Part shown: positions 9,057 through 17,434 of the stretch, piece by piece
Position numbering within the stretch: position 1 is the first letter of the stretch
Layout of the letters: each line of letters begins with the position of its first letter
From: an uncultured Mordavella sp.
Lineage (GTDB): Bacteria > Bacillota > Clostridia > Lachnospirales > Lachnospiraceae
Length of the DNA: 63,154 nucleotides
Direction of reading: 5' to 3'
NCBI GenBank assembly: GCA_902406105.1
Contig: CABPCP010000008.1
Location: forward strand, 1-63,154
Position numbers and translations under genes: made by a program
Notes under the pieces: model-generated
The model's input: only the letters and a program-made list of their open reading frames with translations
Told to the model about the DNA's origin: nothing
Database searches by the model: none

Positions 9057-10135
9057 CGCAATACCTTCTTCTTCCTCTCCAGCATGTCGTAAAATGCTTC
9101 TAGTCGTGTGTCCAGTCCTGTGTCGCTCTCCTGCGTATCATAACTTAAGTACAGGATCGGAATATGATAATCCCTGCTGATATTCTGCAAGACAGGAACC
9201 GCATCCAGCTCCGGCGTACACCCAAAGGATTTTACATGGATGATCCCGTCAAAGCCTTTCTTGGCATAGTCCAGCGCCGCGTTCAATGTCCAGGTCGTGG
9301 TGGGACCCATGTTAAACTTTGCGTATTCTTTTATCCTGGGCCGCAGGGTCGGTTCCTTCGCTCGGAAATGACAGTTAGTCACATTCAGGAATCGGTATAC
9401 AGACGCCCCCAGTCGGACCAGCTTGTCCTGAAGGAATTGATTGGAGCCGGGGTCCATGGCGGTAAAATATTCCCCCACGATCCCAATGCGCACAGGATGC
9501 TCTGGAATCTTTAATTCCAGTTCGCTCATCTTCTGCTTGGCCTTTTGGTACGCTTCCCGGATTTCCTGGCGGTTTTCCGCCGTCTGCATCTGCAGATAAA
9601 ACTGACGGTATACCTTTTTAAAACTGCCCTTTACCGCCTCAAATCCCGCGTTTTGATAGTACAGCGCCTCAATCTCATCCATATATTCCGCCATCTTTAC
9701 GCCGTCATAGACGCCGGACGTCAATTTCGAAACCTTTAGTTTGGGACTTAAATGTCTGGCCAGCTTCAGCCAGTCTCCTTTTTTGCCCCCCATATATCCG
9801 GCCAAATTGATAAATTCACACTTGTACCCCAATTCCCGAAGGATTTCTTCCTGCAATACGCCATAATAATCCAGCCGGCATAATCCCCCTGTTTCCACCA
9901 ATACATCCGCCCCGGCCTCTACCGCCTCGATCAGACTTCCCAGCGTATGCTTGAAAGGCGCGCAGGCATAATCCGGGCTATATTTACTTCCCAGCTCCGC
10001 CGTCTCTTTGGTAGCGGGAGGCAGGAGCACGTATTTCGCGTCCAGACCCTGCTCCACAATATATTTGATCGCATAATTGTAATGATTAAATCTGGGAAAC
10101 GCGATCTTTTTCTTATCGTCAATTTTGATTTCCAT
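9053..10135 (-). CDS. 2-hydroxyacyl-CoA dehydratase-like (HGD-D) subunit
   Basis: About 360 residues resembling the D-component of 2-hydroxyglutaryl-CoA dehydratase: FPRFNHYNYAI near the N-terminus, LVETGGLCRLDYYG, an EYFTAMDPGSN segment and cysteines that could ligate a cluster (DYACAPFK, SFGCTPEL). Start 10135 is preferred to the longer frame (10216) because AAGGCAGGCGGCT precedes it and it reduces the overlap with the upstream gene to 17 nt. It overlaps the activase by ATGA. It probably works with the two flanking genes as a redox-activated module; the substrate is unknown. Confidence 0.8.
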   Translation of the reverse strand: MEIKIDDKKKIAFPRFNHYNYAIKYIVEQGLDAKYVLLPPATKETAELGSKYSPDYACAPFKHTLGSLIEAVEAGADVLVETGGLCRLDYYGVLQEEILRELGYKCEFINLAGYMGGKKGDWLKLARHLSPKLKVSKLTSGVYDGVKMAEYMDEIEALYYQNAGFEAVKGSFKKVYRQFYLQMQTAENRQEIREAYQKAKQKMSELELKIPEHPVRIGIVGEYFTAMDPGSNQFLQDKLVRLGASVYRFLNVTNCHFRAKEPTLRPRIKEYAKFNMGPTTTWTLNAALDYAKKGFDGIIHVKSFGCTPELDAVPVLQNISRDYHIPILYLSYDTQESDTGLDTRLEAFYDMLERKKKVLR

Positions 10136-11081
10136 AGCCGCCTGCCTTCTGATATCTGATAATGTCAATAAAACTTTCGATCCTTGTCTCCACTCCCGCC
10201 GTGCCGCTCTGGGCATCCAGAGTAAGATTCAGCACCGGAACATTCTTTAAGCGCCGTACCAGCATATCATTGACCAGGGCGTCCGGTCCGCAGGGATAGG
10301 CGCTGGCCAGTATGATCCCGTCCACTTTCTTTTCCATTAAAAGCGCCGCGCCCACCATCTCCCGATTGATAAGCCAGGGCATGACCCTGGAGAAATCAAA
10401 GCTGCGCTTCAAAGCGTTTCCCCGGTTCACATAATCCGTATAAAGGACTTCCGCCCCCATCTTTTCCAGGATCCGGGTCAGTTCTCCGCCCATGCAGGTG
10501 TCATGGAGTACATACGGATGCCCCGCCAGCAGCACCTTGTTTTTCTTATTCTCCAGTTTCGTAAGCTGTTTCTTCTCTTTTGCCTTCAGCCAGGACTCCT
10601 GATACTTTTTGGCCTGGCTGTAAGCACGCTTCGTCTCCTTCTTATTCCGTCCCAGGGATTCTCCCAGTTTCAGATAGACCTTCTCCTCCGTTGTCTTGTC
10701 ATACCAGTCGTAACTGACCGTCAGGATCTGGATCTGCTCGTCCCGGAAAATGTTCTGGATCAGATCAGGAAGGGCCTGGTATCTGGTGCACATTTTCTCT
10801 CGTTTATGATATCCTCCCATTCGTGGAACAAAAACCGCATCGCATTTATCCATCAGCCAGAGGACATGTCCCAGGTACATCTTAAATGGAAGGCAGGTTT
10901 CATCTACCGCCCGGCCGGTTCCATCCTCCAAAAGGCTTCGGTCACTGGATGGGCTTACTACGCACTGGAATCCCAGTTGAGTAAAGAATTCTCTCCACAG
11001 GACTCCATCCCTATAGGCCATCAGCCCCCTTGGAATTCCAATGGTTTCTATCTTTCGCAAAATACTTCCCTCCTGTTTCAA
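10119..11081 (-). CDS. DUF2229/activase-associated protein (CoA dehydratase activase-like)
   Basis: A 320-residue protein beginning with the DUF2229 hallmark IGIPRGLMAYRDG. It has conserved DETCLPFKMYLGH, a GHPYVLHDTCMGG segment and an SAYPCGPDALVN segment with cysteines, as in the region that follows the activase domain in fused proteins of about 1400 residues. First gene of the overlapping trio 11081-8103. Role inferred from the family: structural or electron-transfer partner of the activase. No dedicated promoter is obvious in the 170 nt upstream. Confidence 0.8.
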   Translation of the reverse strand: MKQEGSILRKIETIGIPRGLMAYRDGVLWREFFTQLGFQCVVSPSSDRSLLEDGTGRAVDETCLPFKMYLGHVLWLMDKCDAVFVPRMGGYHKREKMCTRYQALPDLIQNIFRDEQIQILTVSYDWYDKTTEEKVYLKLGESLGRNKKETKRAYSQAKKYQESWLKAKEKKQLTKLENKKNKVLLAGHPYVLHDTCMGGELTRILEKMGAEVLYTDYVNRGNALKRSFDFSRVMPWLINREMVGAALLMEKKVDGIILASAYPCGPDALVNDMLVRRLKNVPVLNLTLDAQSGTAGVETRIESFIDIIRYQKAGGYGNQN

Positions 11082-11251
11082 GCAGATTCTTTCTCGTAAA
11101 CAACATAAATTTTCCCACGGATACTATCATATCATCCCTGGCTAAATTTGAAAACAATTTCTTTACAGTTGATTTTCAATCTCCATACTATCGCAGGGAG
11201 AAAATCTGAGAAAACCGCTAAAATACCGGGTTCCCAATATAAAGAAATTCG

Positions 11252-11855
11252 TTAATCGTTATATATGATCGGTTTGATCAGACTCCTGTCATGATTTAAG
11301 AATAATCCCATGGCTTCCGGTATCTTATCCATACCGTGATATCTGTGCGTGACCAGTTTCTCCGGGGCAATTCTTCCTGTCGCGATCAGCTGTGCCATCC
11401 GTGACATCCATAGTCTGCCTCCCCGGCATCCGGACCCCTTGATAGTTTTATCTCCATAGCCGAATCCCCAGACACTCGGATCGATTTCTATCGGATCCCC
11501 GCCAAAATAAGCGCTCAGGTTAACGAGAGTACCTCCTTTTTTCAAAATAGACAGTCCTTTGCTCAGTTCTTTTTCACTGCCGCCGCAAAGAATCACTCCG
11601 TCCACCGGCCCTCCATTGTCTTTTACTATCTGTTCCAGATAATCTTCGTTATGATAGTCTACCAGGTGAGTAGCCCCATATTCTTTCGCCACTTCAAAGC
11701 ACTGTTTTCGTAATCTCGCCGCACATCTCATGCCCTACCGCTTTCCCGATCAGGTAAGGAAGCGAGGCGCATCCTGTTGCGCATAAATGCGCATCACTTG
11801 TACATGGCGACCAGATCAGCGGCCGGATAAACGCTCCTGTTGAGACCGATGAGTT
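11252..11855 (-). pseudogene. remnant of an NADP-dependent secondary (isopropanol-type) zinc alcohol dehydrogenase
   Basis: Two fragments in different frames. The upstream one (about 11855-11715) reads IRPLIWSPCTSDAH and GHEMCGEI, the catalytic-zinc region near residues 30-65 of the family. The downstream one (about 11722-11252) starts at CFEVAKEYGATHLVDY, matches the Rossmann half through TIKGSGCRGGRLWMSRM and ends KPIIYND. The N-terminal 25 residues or so and about 100 internal residues are missing, so this is a decayed gene. It abuts the esterase remnant on the same strand. Confidence 0.75.
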
Positions 11856-11878
11856 CCTATGTTTAAGTTCAGACGTTT

Positions 11879-12568
11879 CTACTCGTTCCAAATCCAGAGA
11901 AGCCCGTTATAAAAGTACTCCAACGCGTATTCTCCGCTATGTGTTCCGCCTTCCTGCTCCAGGAAATACAGATTGCCCTCCCGCTCATTATCAGCGTACT
12001 GGAATGTCCCGTCACTTACATCCGCCATAGCTTCAATCTGGTTTTTGAATGAAGAATAGGCAAAATCATCCGGACCGGATGCCGCAAAGATGAAAAAGTC
12101 ATCCCAATCATGACCGGAATCTCTGACCACAGATGCCATATACTCTCCGTCTGTCGTCAGACTTCCGCTGGAAGGCATAAAATAACGGAAATAATCCAAG
12201 CAGAACTGAAAGGTACGCCATGTTGCCACAGATCCCATAGAGAAACCGCAGAATGCTCTGTGATCCCTGGATGCGGCGATTCCATCCGGCGTCGTGCTTT
12301 CTGCGTATGTACTGTAAGTTCCCTCTACAGCCGGAATCAGATCATGGACTAATTCGTTATGGTAATTTTCTGTCAGTCTGAGAGCCAAACTGTAATCAGC
12401 GCTGTCCTCCGAACTCGTATTGTTGTAGGTGGGACAGACAATAATCATCGGACGGATCCTGCCGTCCGCAATGCCATTGTCCAGAACATTTTTAAATATA
12501 TTAGGATTCTCTGGGGTCCCTAGGTATGCAGTCTCATTACTCCAACCGCCATGCATGAGATAGGCATT
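11879..12568 (-). pseudogene. 5'-truncated alpha/beta-hydrolase esterase (CE1/feruloyl esterase-like)
   Basis: A 225-residue frame beginning within the family's conserved YLMHGGW segment. It keeps the nucleophile elbow GFSMGS and a C-terminal GGTHSGEYALEYF with the catalytic histidine. The preceding residues N-A-Y-L are still in frame, but a stop follows where the sequence switches to the start of an aldo/keto reductase (junction near 12563). The beta-sheet N-terminal part is therefore missing. Intact homologues are secreted or cytosolic carbohydrate esterases; this copy is unlikely to be active. Confidence 0.7.
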
Positions 12569-12600
12569 TTAACTCCGTTATTTAAAGCCGCATATTTCAT
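12563..12600 (-). pseudogene. first codons of an aldo/keto reductase, fused out of frame to the esterase remnant
   Basis: GGAGGAATCATA followed by ATG at 12600 opens a frame reading MKYAALNNGVKMPI, the classic start of aldo/keto reductases, then leaves the family at about 12563 and stops shortly after. Ribosome binding site and start codon are intact, but only about 13 codons of the gene survive. Confidence 0.7.
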
Positions 12601-12637
12601 TATGATTCCTCCTTTTGAATTTGACATATTTTCATAA

Positions 12638-12823
<186 letters not shown>

Positions 12824-13222
12824 CTACATGATCACTTTGCCTGTAATCTCTTTGTAATGCTGTTCCGGGCAGTCCGCACATTTTATTTTCTTTTTTTCAT
12901 ATTTCGGACAAATACCCGGCTTCCAGTAATTCCAGCACTGCGTATAATATCCTGTTTTCCCGGTCTTAGGATTCGGCTTTCCTGCTCTTTTACTGTATAC
13001 ATCTTTCCGTCCTTTGAAAAAAGAATAGAAATACTGGGCGTGCTTCTGAGTGATCGTTTCCGGAATGACAAATTGCTCCCTGACTGTTTCCGTTTCACTC
13101 ATGACAGAATCCTTCTGCCGAGCAGCCGGTCTTTCCTTTTCCTGAATACCTTTTCCATAGGGAATACCTGCTTGGGACAAAAGTAACTGAAGGCACTTAA
13201 TTTCTTCATTTAATAAACGCAT
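12824..13222 (-). pseudogene. truncated TOTE conflict-system archaeo-eukaryotic primase-like fragment
   Basis: 132 residues with a helical N-terminus and a segment reading YFYSFFKGRKDVYSKR. After GKTGYYTQCWNYW comes a cysteine pair arrangement C-P-K-Y-E..KIKCADCPEQ. This run of F-x-GR-DVY plus paired cysteines resembles the N-terminal part of primase-like proteins assigned to TOTE conflict systems (normally many hundreds of residues). It ends abruptly at TGKVIM where aldo/keto reductase sequence begins, so it is a truncated relic. The assignment is from motif memory and is moderate. Confidence 0.5.
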
Positions 13223-13282
13223 TTCTTCTCTCTGTTCCGAATAATCTTATCTTTATTATCCATATTTTTACCTGTTTGATTT

Positions 13283-14209
13283 CTAAAAAGAAATGTCCTG
13301 TATAATTTTTCTCATATTCTTAATGGTATCCTCATAAAACACAAAGTCTTCTGTAAAATAACTGGTGATAGACTGATAATCTTCTTCATAAAAGGAATTA
13401 TCACAAAACTCTGTAATAATGGCAGATACATCTACTCCTTCTTTTGCGGCTGGACATACAGTCATTTGAGCCCGATGCTCCCTGACCTCTTTGACCAATG
13501 AGACAAACTTATTATCAAAATCAATGAGCGGAGTAAGTTTATAGACATCATACAAATGACGCGAATACCGCTTTGATTTTCCCTGCATATAATAATCACA
13601 AAGAGCAAAAATCTTATCAATATAAGTCCTTTCCAATGACTGTAAATTCATTGAAAATCTGTCAAGGGAAAATTGTTTTGCCAGATCTATTCGATTTCGC
13701 TTTTCCAGATAATCCCCAATATAATTATGTATCTCTACCGACTGTGTCGGAAATGCATACGACCCCAATGCAGTTTCCAGTTTTATATACTGCGGCAGTC
13801 TTTCATCTTCCAGTTCAAATACAGAAGTATATGAAAAGAAATAAGCGTTATAGTCCCTGTCGCTCTGGGTTTCATTCCAGTTTGCAATCGGCATTTCCAG
13901 TTCTTCGCTTATTCCTTTTAAAACAACATTCTTAAGTTTTTTCCTTCTGCTCTCTCCTATATGCTCTTTGAAAGTAATATCAATATCTTCAGAAAAACGA
14001 TTGATTACATGATATTCTTTGGATAAAGACGTCCCTCCTTTGAAAACACACAGATCAAGCTGCTCTGATAATAATTTCAGGATCAGTGTAACATAGTAAT
14101 CCTTTTCCACCACTATAGGTGTTCTTCCACTTTGCTCAGCAGTCTGTTCCACCATATCTTTAAACATTTCTCTATCCTTATGAAGATACATACTCCACCT
14201 CCGTTTCAT
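13283..14209 (-). CDS. AbiEii-type nucleotidyltransferase toxin
   Basis: A 308-residue protein with nucleotidyltransferase signatures FKGGTSLSKEY (about 60) and FSEDIDITF (about 75; the two acidic catalytic residues), the pattern of AbiEii/AbiGii toxins. These modify tRNA or another target and cause growth arrest or abortive infection, countered by the AbiEi antitoxin. Its start overlaps the upstream antitoxin gene by about 32 nt. An in-frame ATG closer to the antitoxin stop (protein beginning MYLHKDREMF, near 14191) is an alternative start. Frame and motifs look intact. Confidence 0.87.
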   Translation of the reverse strand: MKRRWSMYLHKDREMFKDMVEQTAEQSGRTPIVVEKDYYVTLILKLLSEQLDLCVFKGGTSLSKEYHVINRFSEDIDITFKEHIGESRRKKLKNVVLKGISEELEMPIANWNETQSDRDYNAYFFSYTSVFELEDERLPQYIKLETALGSYAFPTQSVEIHNYIGDYLEKRNRIDLAKQFSLDRFSMNLQSLERTYIDKIFALCDYYMQGKSKRYSRHLYDVYKLTPLIDFDNKFVSLVKEVREHRAQMTVCPAAKEGVDVSAIITEFCDNSFYEEDYQSITSYFTEDFVFYEDTIKNMRKIIQDISF

Positions 14210-14801
14210 ATATTGCTTTATATATCTTAATCGGATAATTTACAATAAACCTGTCGATTTTTTTCTTTGTAATAGCATTTTTTCTGGCATATTCTGTCAA
14301 AATCCTTCCGCATTTTTCCGGCTCCATCTCTGTGCATTTTTCAATATCCTTCAGACAATCAAGAAACTGCAGCACCGGCGCATTTTCTTCCGTCACTTTC
14401 ACCACTGGTCTTCTGATAATGTATTGCCTGTTTTTAATCGTTATTTTCCTTACCAATGCCGGAGCAAAATTGCTGCTTATCTCCTGAGTAAACGGAACCT
14501 GCGTGGATAATCCCATGCGGTTTGCCAATGTATAGCCGGAAAAGTAGCCCACCCGCTTTCCCCTGCGCATGATATACTTATGAATAGCTACTGTATCCGG
14601 GGACAAAGACATCCGCTCACCGAAAATATCCATTTTAGGGAAATAGTATACTCCCGGCTCAAATCGGCATATGCTTCCGCTGTCAGTAAGTTTTTTTAAA
14701 TGATATCTAAGATTTTCTTCTGTCATCCCTGGGATATCAATATCCCCGGTAAAAATAGGTTCTCCTGGAATATAATTTTCTTTCAAATATTCATATAACA
14801 T
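14178..14801 (-). CDS. AbiEi-like antitoxin (winged-helix, DUF6088-type)
   Basis: A 207-residue protein with an N-terminal winged helix (about 1-60: GMTEENLRYHLKKLTDSGSI) and a larger C-terminal domain starting RRGKRVGYFSGY, as in AbiEi/DUF6088 antitoxins. AbiEi proteins repress their own operon by binding inverted repeats upstream; a matching inverted repeat lies at 14818-14842. Together with the overlapping toxin gene this is a complete type IV toxin-antitoxin module within otherwise decayed DNA. Confidence 0.85.
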   Translation of the reverse strand: MLYEYLKENYIPGEPIFTGDIDIPGMTEENLRYHLKKLTDSGSICRFEPGVYYFPKMDIFGERMSLSPDTVAIHKYIMRRGKRVGYFSGYTLANRMGLSTQVPFTQEISSNFAPALVRKITIKNRQYIIRRPVVKVTEENAPVLQFLDCLKDIEKCTEMEPEKCGRILTEYARKNAITKKKIDRFIVNYPIKIYKAIYETEVEYVSS

Positions 14802-14817
14802 AACCGCTTTCCTTTCG

Positions 14818-14875
14818 ATAAGTAAATTATTTGTTTACTTATTGTTAGCATACTTGAAATTATTTTCTTTGTCAA
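14818..14875 (-). promoter_or_regulatory. AbiE promoter with inverted-repeat operator
   Basis: On the minus strand TTGACA (14875-14870), 17 nt spacer, TATGCT (14852-14847). Immediately downstream lies a perfect inverted repeat ATAAGTAAA (14818-14826) / TTTACTTAT (14834-14842), ending 17 nt before the antitoxin start. Placement just past the -10 fits autorepression by AbiEi. Confidence 0.7.
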
Positions 14876-15041
14876 TCGCATCTGATTTATTCATATTGTT
14901 TCCATCTACATCACTGTTTAACAGGACATATTGTCCTATTAATGTCCTATAATTGTCCTATAAAATATAGATTTATGCAGGAAAAGAGCAGGATGTCATA
15001 TAACACCCTGCCCACATTTCTGCATATTCTATTTCTGACAA

Positions 15042-15273
15042 TTACAGTCCCAGTCCGTTCACCCACTCCTGAACCTCCGCTTCGTCCGGGCTGGAACTGA
15101 ATCTCTGTCCTTCCTGCCAGTCTCCGGTGCCTGCCAGATCGGCCAGCAGATTTCCACTGTCACCAATTCCAGAAGAAGCGGAAGTACAGAACGGGATCAC
15201 CGTCTTGCCTGTGAAATCATTATTTTCTACAAAAGAATCTACGGGCCATGCGGCTATTCCCCACCAGATCGGA
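15042..15273 (-). pseudogene. C-terminal half of a second flavodoxin, 5' truncated
   Basis: The minus strand reads YPIWWGIAAWPVDSF, GKTVIPFCTSASSGIG and a C-terminus VQEWVNGLGL, matching the second half of a flavodoxin related to but distinct from the one at 4356. In-frame homology stops at about 15273, where a stop codon and unrelated sequence begin. This is probably the edge of the inserted recombinase element. Confidence 0.75.
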
Positions 15274-15567
15274 TATTAAAATATAGCCCGTCCCCGACAG
15301 CCCTTGAAAACACTGGGCTTAACGGAAAGCACAAATGTGTTTTGTGTACCCGTTTTCCGGTTTTGTTGCGACCATATGGCGGGATTCCTTTCCTGCAGCG
15401 TGTGATCATGCACAAATAGGTGACTGGACTTCTTGGTCTACCTGTATTATAAGCCTTGCTCGTAAAATGCAGAAGTCTCAATAAGTTTCGCAGTGTATAC
15501 TCATAGGTTACAACTGCAAGAGCCAGCGGTTGTTTTGCCGCTGGCTCTATGTATTATTTTTTACGAT
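15274..15567. other. non-coding end region of the recombinase element, with stem-loop
   Basis: No convincing gene. Sequence between the flavodoxin break and the last recombinase-operon gene; a short minus-strand frame (15254-15481) has no recognisable content. A stem-loop with 10-nt arms GAGCCAGCGG / CCGCTGGCTC lies at 15520-15547, followed on the plus strand by a T-rich stretch. It probably includes one terminus of the element. Confidence 0.5.
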
Positions 15568-15969
15568 TTACAGCCTGCGAAAATCGCTCCGGCTTTTCTT
15601 ATTGAGTGCTTTCTGAAGCCTTTCATTTTCGGCTCTCAGCTCTTGATTTTCTTGCCGCAGTCTGATGATCTCGTCCTGGAGCAGATCGATCCGGCCTTCC
15701 ATTGCTTTATCCAGGATGCCTCTGCGTGGATCAATGGTTCCGGCCTGCTGTTCCATGACACGGTCAATTTCTGCTCTTACGATTGGGTTCTTATAAAAAA
15801 ATCCTCTGGAAGCGCCGGTCATCTTCACAAGCTGGGGAACAGATACTCTTTCTCCTTGATCCAGCAATTTTCGGATTGCTCGTTTTGCTGCAGCTATTTT
15901 TTCTTCGCTGCGTTCCCGATTGACTTCAACCATTTTGTCGTATTTGCTCATAGTCTTCACCCCATCCAT
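15568..15969 (-). CDS. TnpC/DUF6262-like transposon accessory protein
   Basis: 133 residues, helical and basic at the N-terminus (NRERSEEKIAAAKRAIRKLL), with a helix-turn-helix-like SVPQLVKMTGASRGFFYKN segment and a C-terminal coiled coil (LLQDEIIRLRQENQELRAEN). Length and layout match TnpC/DUF6262 proteins that follow the tyrosine recombinases in Tn554-type transposons, where they influence orientation and frequency of insertion. Its start overlaps the third recombinase gene by about 44 nt, so it is co-translated with it. Confidence 0.75.
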   Translation of the reverse strand: MDGVKTMSKYDKMVEVNRERSEEKIAAAKRAIRKLLDQGERVSVPQLVKMTGASRGFFYKNPIVRAEIDRVMEQQAGTIDPRRGILDKAMEGRIDLLQDEIIRLRQENQELRAENERLQKALNKKSRSDFRRL

Positions 15970-17434
15970 CTAAGCTTTTTAATAGGATTCTTGTTTGTTC
16001 TGCTCTTGCCCGTCTGGTTTCATCGGCCAGGAGCTGGTTGCTCATTTTTCGGTAATGCTTTACTGCGCTAACATTCTTATGCCCAAGCAGCTTGGCGATT
16101 GTCCAGTCATCCAGATGCAGTTCTGTTAACTTGACGCCATAAGATCTCCGAAACATATGTGTGTTAAATTTGAAGAGCTTGCCATCATCATCCCGCAAGT
16201 CTTCTTTCAGAATCAGTTGGAGAACTTTATGTTTTACTGTTGTATATTGAAGTGGCCGCTTGGTATCTTTCTCATCTACGAAAATGTACTCTGTTGCCCC
16301 ATACCTATCTTCGGTATAATCAATCGCTTTCTGAATCAGTGCGGCCAGGTCAGCGCTGATCGGTTTCTCATAGGTACGGGTTTTGACCTGCTGAATTCGT
16401 ATAATATCCAGCCCATTCCTTTTTATCAGGCAATCTCTGCGAAGAGTAAGCGTATCTGATATTCTGGTTCCAAGCATCTGGTGAATGACCATGCACCGAG
16501 TAATCTGGACATCCAATTTTGTTATCTGTGCATTCAACCTTTTCAGCTCTGCGTCAGAATGAGCCTTGAACTCTGGCTGCACCTCCGGAGGAATGTCCGT
16601 ATTTATGAAGAGCATCTCCAGATTGTCATATTCAAAAATCTTTCCAACACTCTCCAGCACAGATCGCAGTGCCAGGATATTATTGCTGCTACTGCTACCT
16701 GGGTATCCATCGGTTGCCTTATAAACCAGATATTCTTCCAGAAGCTCTCTGTTGATCTCAGCACAAGATTGGATCTCAATCTGCTTATCCAGAAGATACT
16801 TTGAGAACTGGCTTATTGAGGTAACTTCCCGTTTTACAGTTCCAATTTTTTCTTGCTTCAGATGCAGGTAAATGGCCCGCTTAACTTCTTCCCGCATTCC
16901 GCTTTGCAGAATACCGATAAAATTCAGGGTTTTGACATTGTAAATTGGATTCCCTTTAATCTGAATACCCAGCTTGCTCAGATCCCACACATCTTTTTCC
17001 CGTTCAGGTCTTGTGTCTTCTGGCTGTAAAAATTTCAGGATACTTTTCAGGTAACCGATCTGTCTGGCCTCGCATCGGCTTTCAGTTCCATAGACGCTAA
17101 CCTTATTCCTGTACAATGGGACGCCATTTTCAAGCATCCACATTTCCAACGTCATTACCCATTTAGCCACATCCCAATCCAGGAAGCTATTTGGCGGCTT
17201 TCTTACTCTTTGTATAGCCGCACAAATCTGCTCGAAAAACTTCCTATTATGGCGTATCGTTCTTAAAGATACATGACGGCCTCTGTCCAGTAAAAATGCC
17301 CGGAACTGTTCCTGCATGGTTTGTGAAGGGAGTTTCGATAAATCATAATAACCATCGATCCCAATTCTACGCCGGATTTTTTCGTCGGTTTTGTGATAGC
17401 ATTCCAGCTCCCTATAATAGCATTTACTTTCCAT
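15926..17434 (-). CDS. tyrosine recombinase (third of three)
   Basis: 502 residues with a C-terminal catalytic domain: first arginine in QMLGTRISDTLTL, THMFRRSY box, LGHKNVS and the nucleophile tyrosine in VKHYRKMS. The N-terminal 300 residues form the core- and arm-binding part. Starts 11 nt inside the end of the second recombinase gene. Classical Tn554 has two recombinases plus TnpC; three consecutive enzymes are closer to trio-type recombinase elements, but those lack TnpC, so this is a hybrid layout. Confidence 0.9.
   Translation of the reverse strand: MESKCYYRELECYHKTDEKIRRRIGIDGYYDLSKLPSQTMQEQFRAFLLDRGRHVSLRTIRHNRKFFEQICAAIQRVRKPPNSFLDWDVAKWVMTLEMWMLENGVPLYRNKVSVYGTESRCEARQIGYLKSILKFLQPEDTRPEREKDVWDLSKLGIQIKGNPIYNVKTLNFIGILQSGMREEVKRAIYLHLKQEKIGTVKREVTSISQFSKYLLDKQIEIQSCAEINRELLEEYLVYKATDGYPGSSSSNNILALRSVLESVGKIFEYDNLEMLFINTDIPPEVQPEFKAHSDAELKRLNAQITKLDVQITRCMVIHQMLGTRISDTLTLRRDCLIKRNGLDIIRIQQVKTRTYEKPISADLAALIQKAIDYTEDRYGATEYIFVDEKDTKRPLQYTTVKHKVLQLILKEDLRDDDGKLFKFNTHMFRRSYGVKLTELHLDDWTIAKLLGHKNVSAVKHYRKMSNQLLADETRRARAEQTRILLKSLDGWGEDYEQIRQNG

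Noticed and set aside
8079..9092. 337-codon plus-strand open frame
   Set aside because: It is the exact shadow of the minus-strand activase gene, lacks a ribosome binding site and has no recognisable motifs; the activase has clear ASKHA and cysteine motifs.
15254..15481. 75-codon minus-strand open frame near the recombinase element end
   Set aside because: It crosses the flavodoxin break and reads flavodoxin DNA in the wrong frame; no site or motif.
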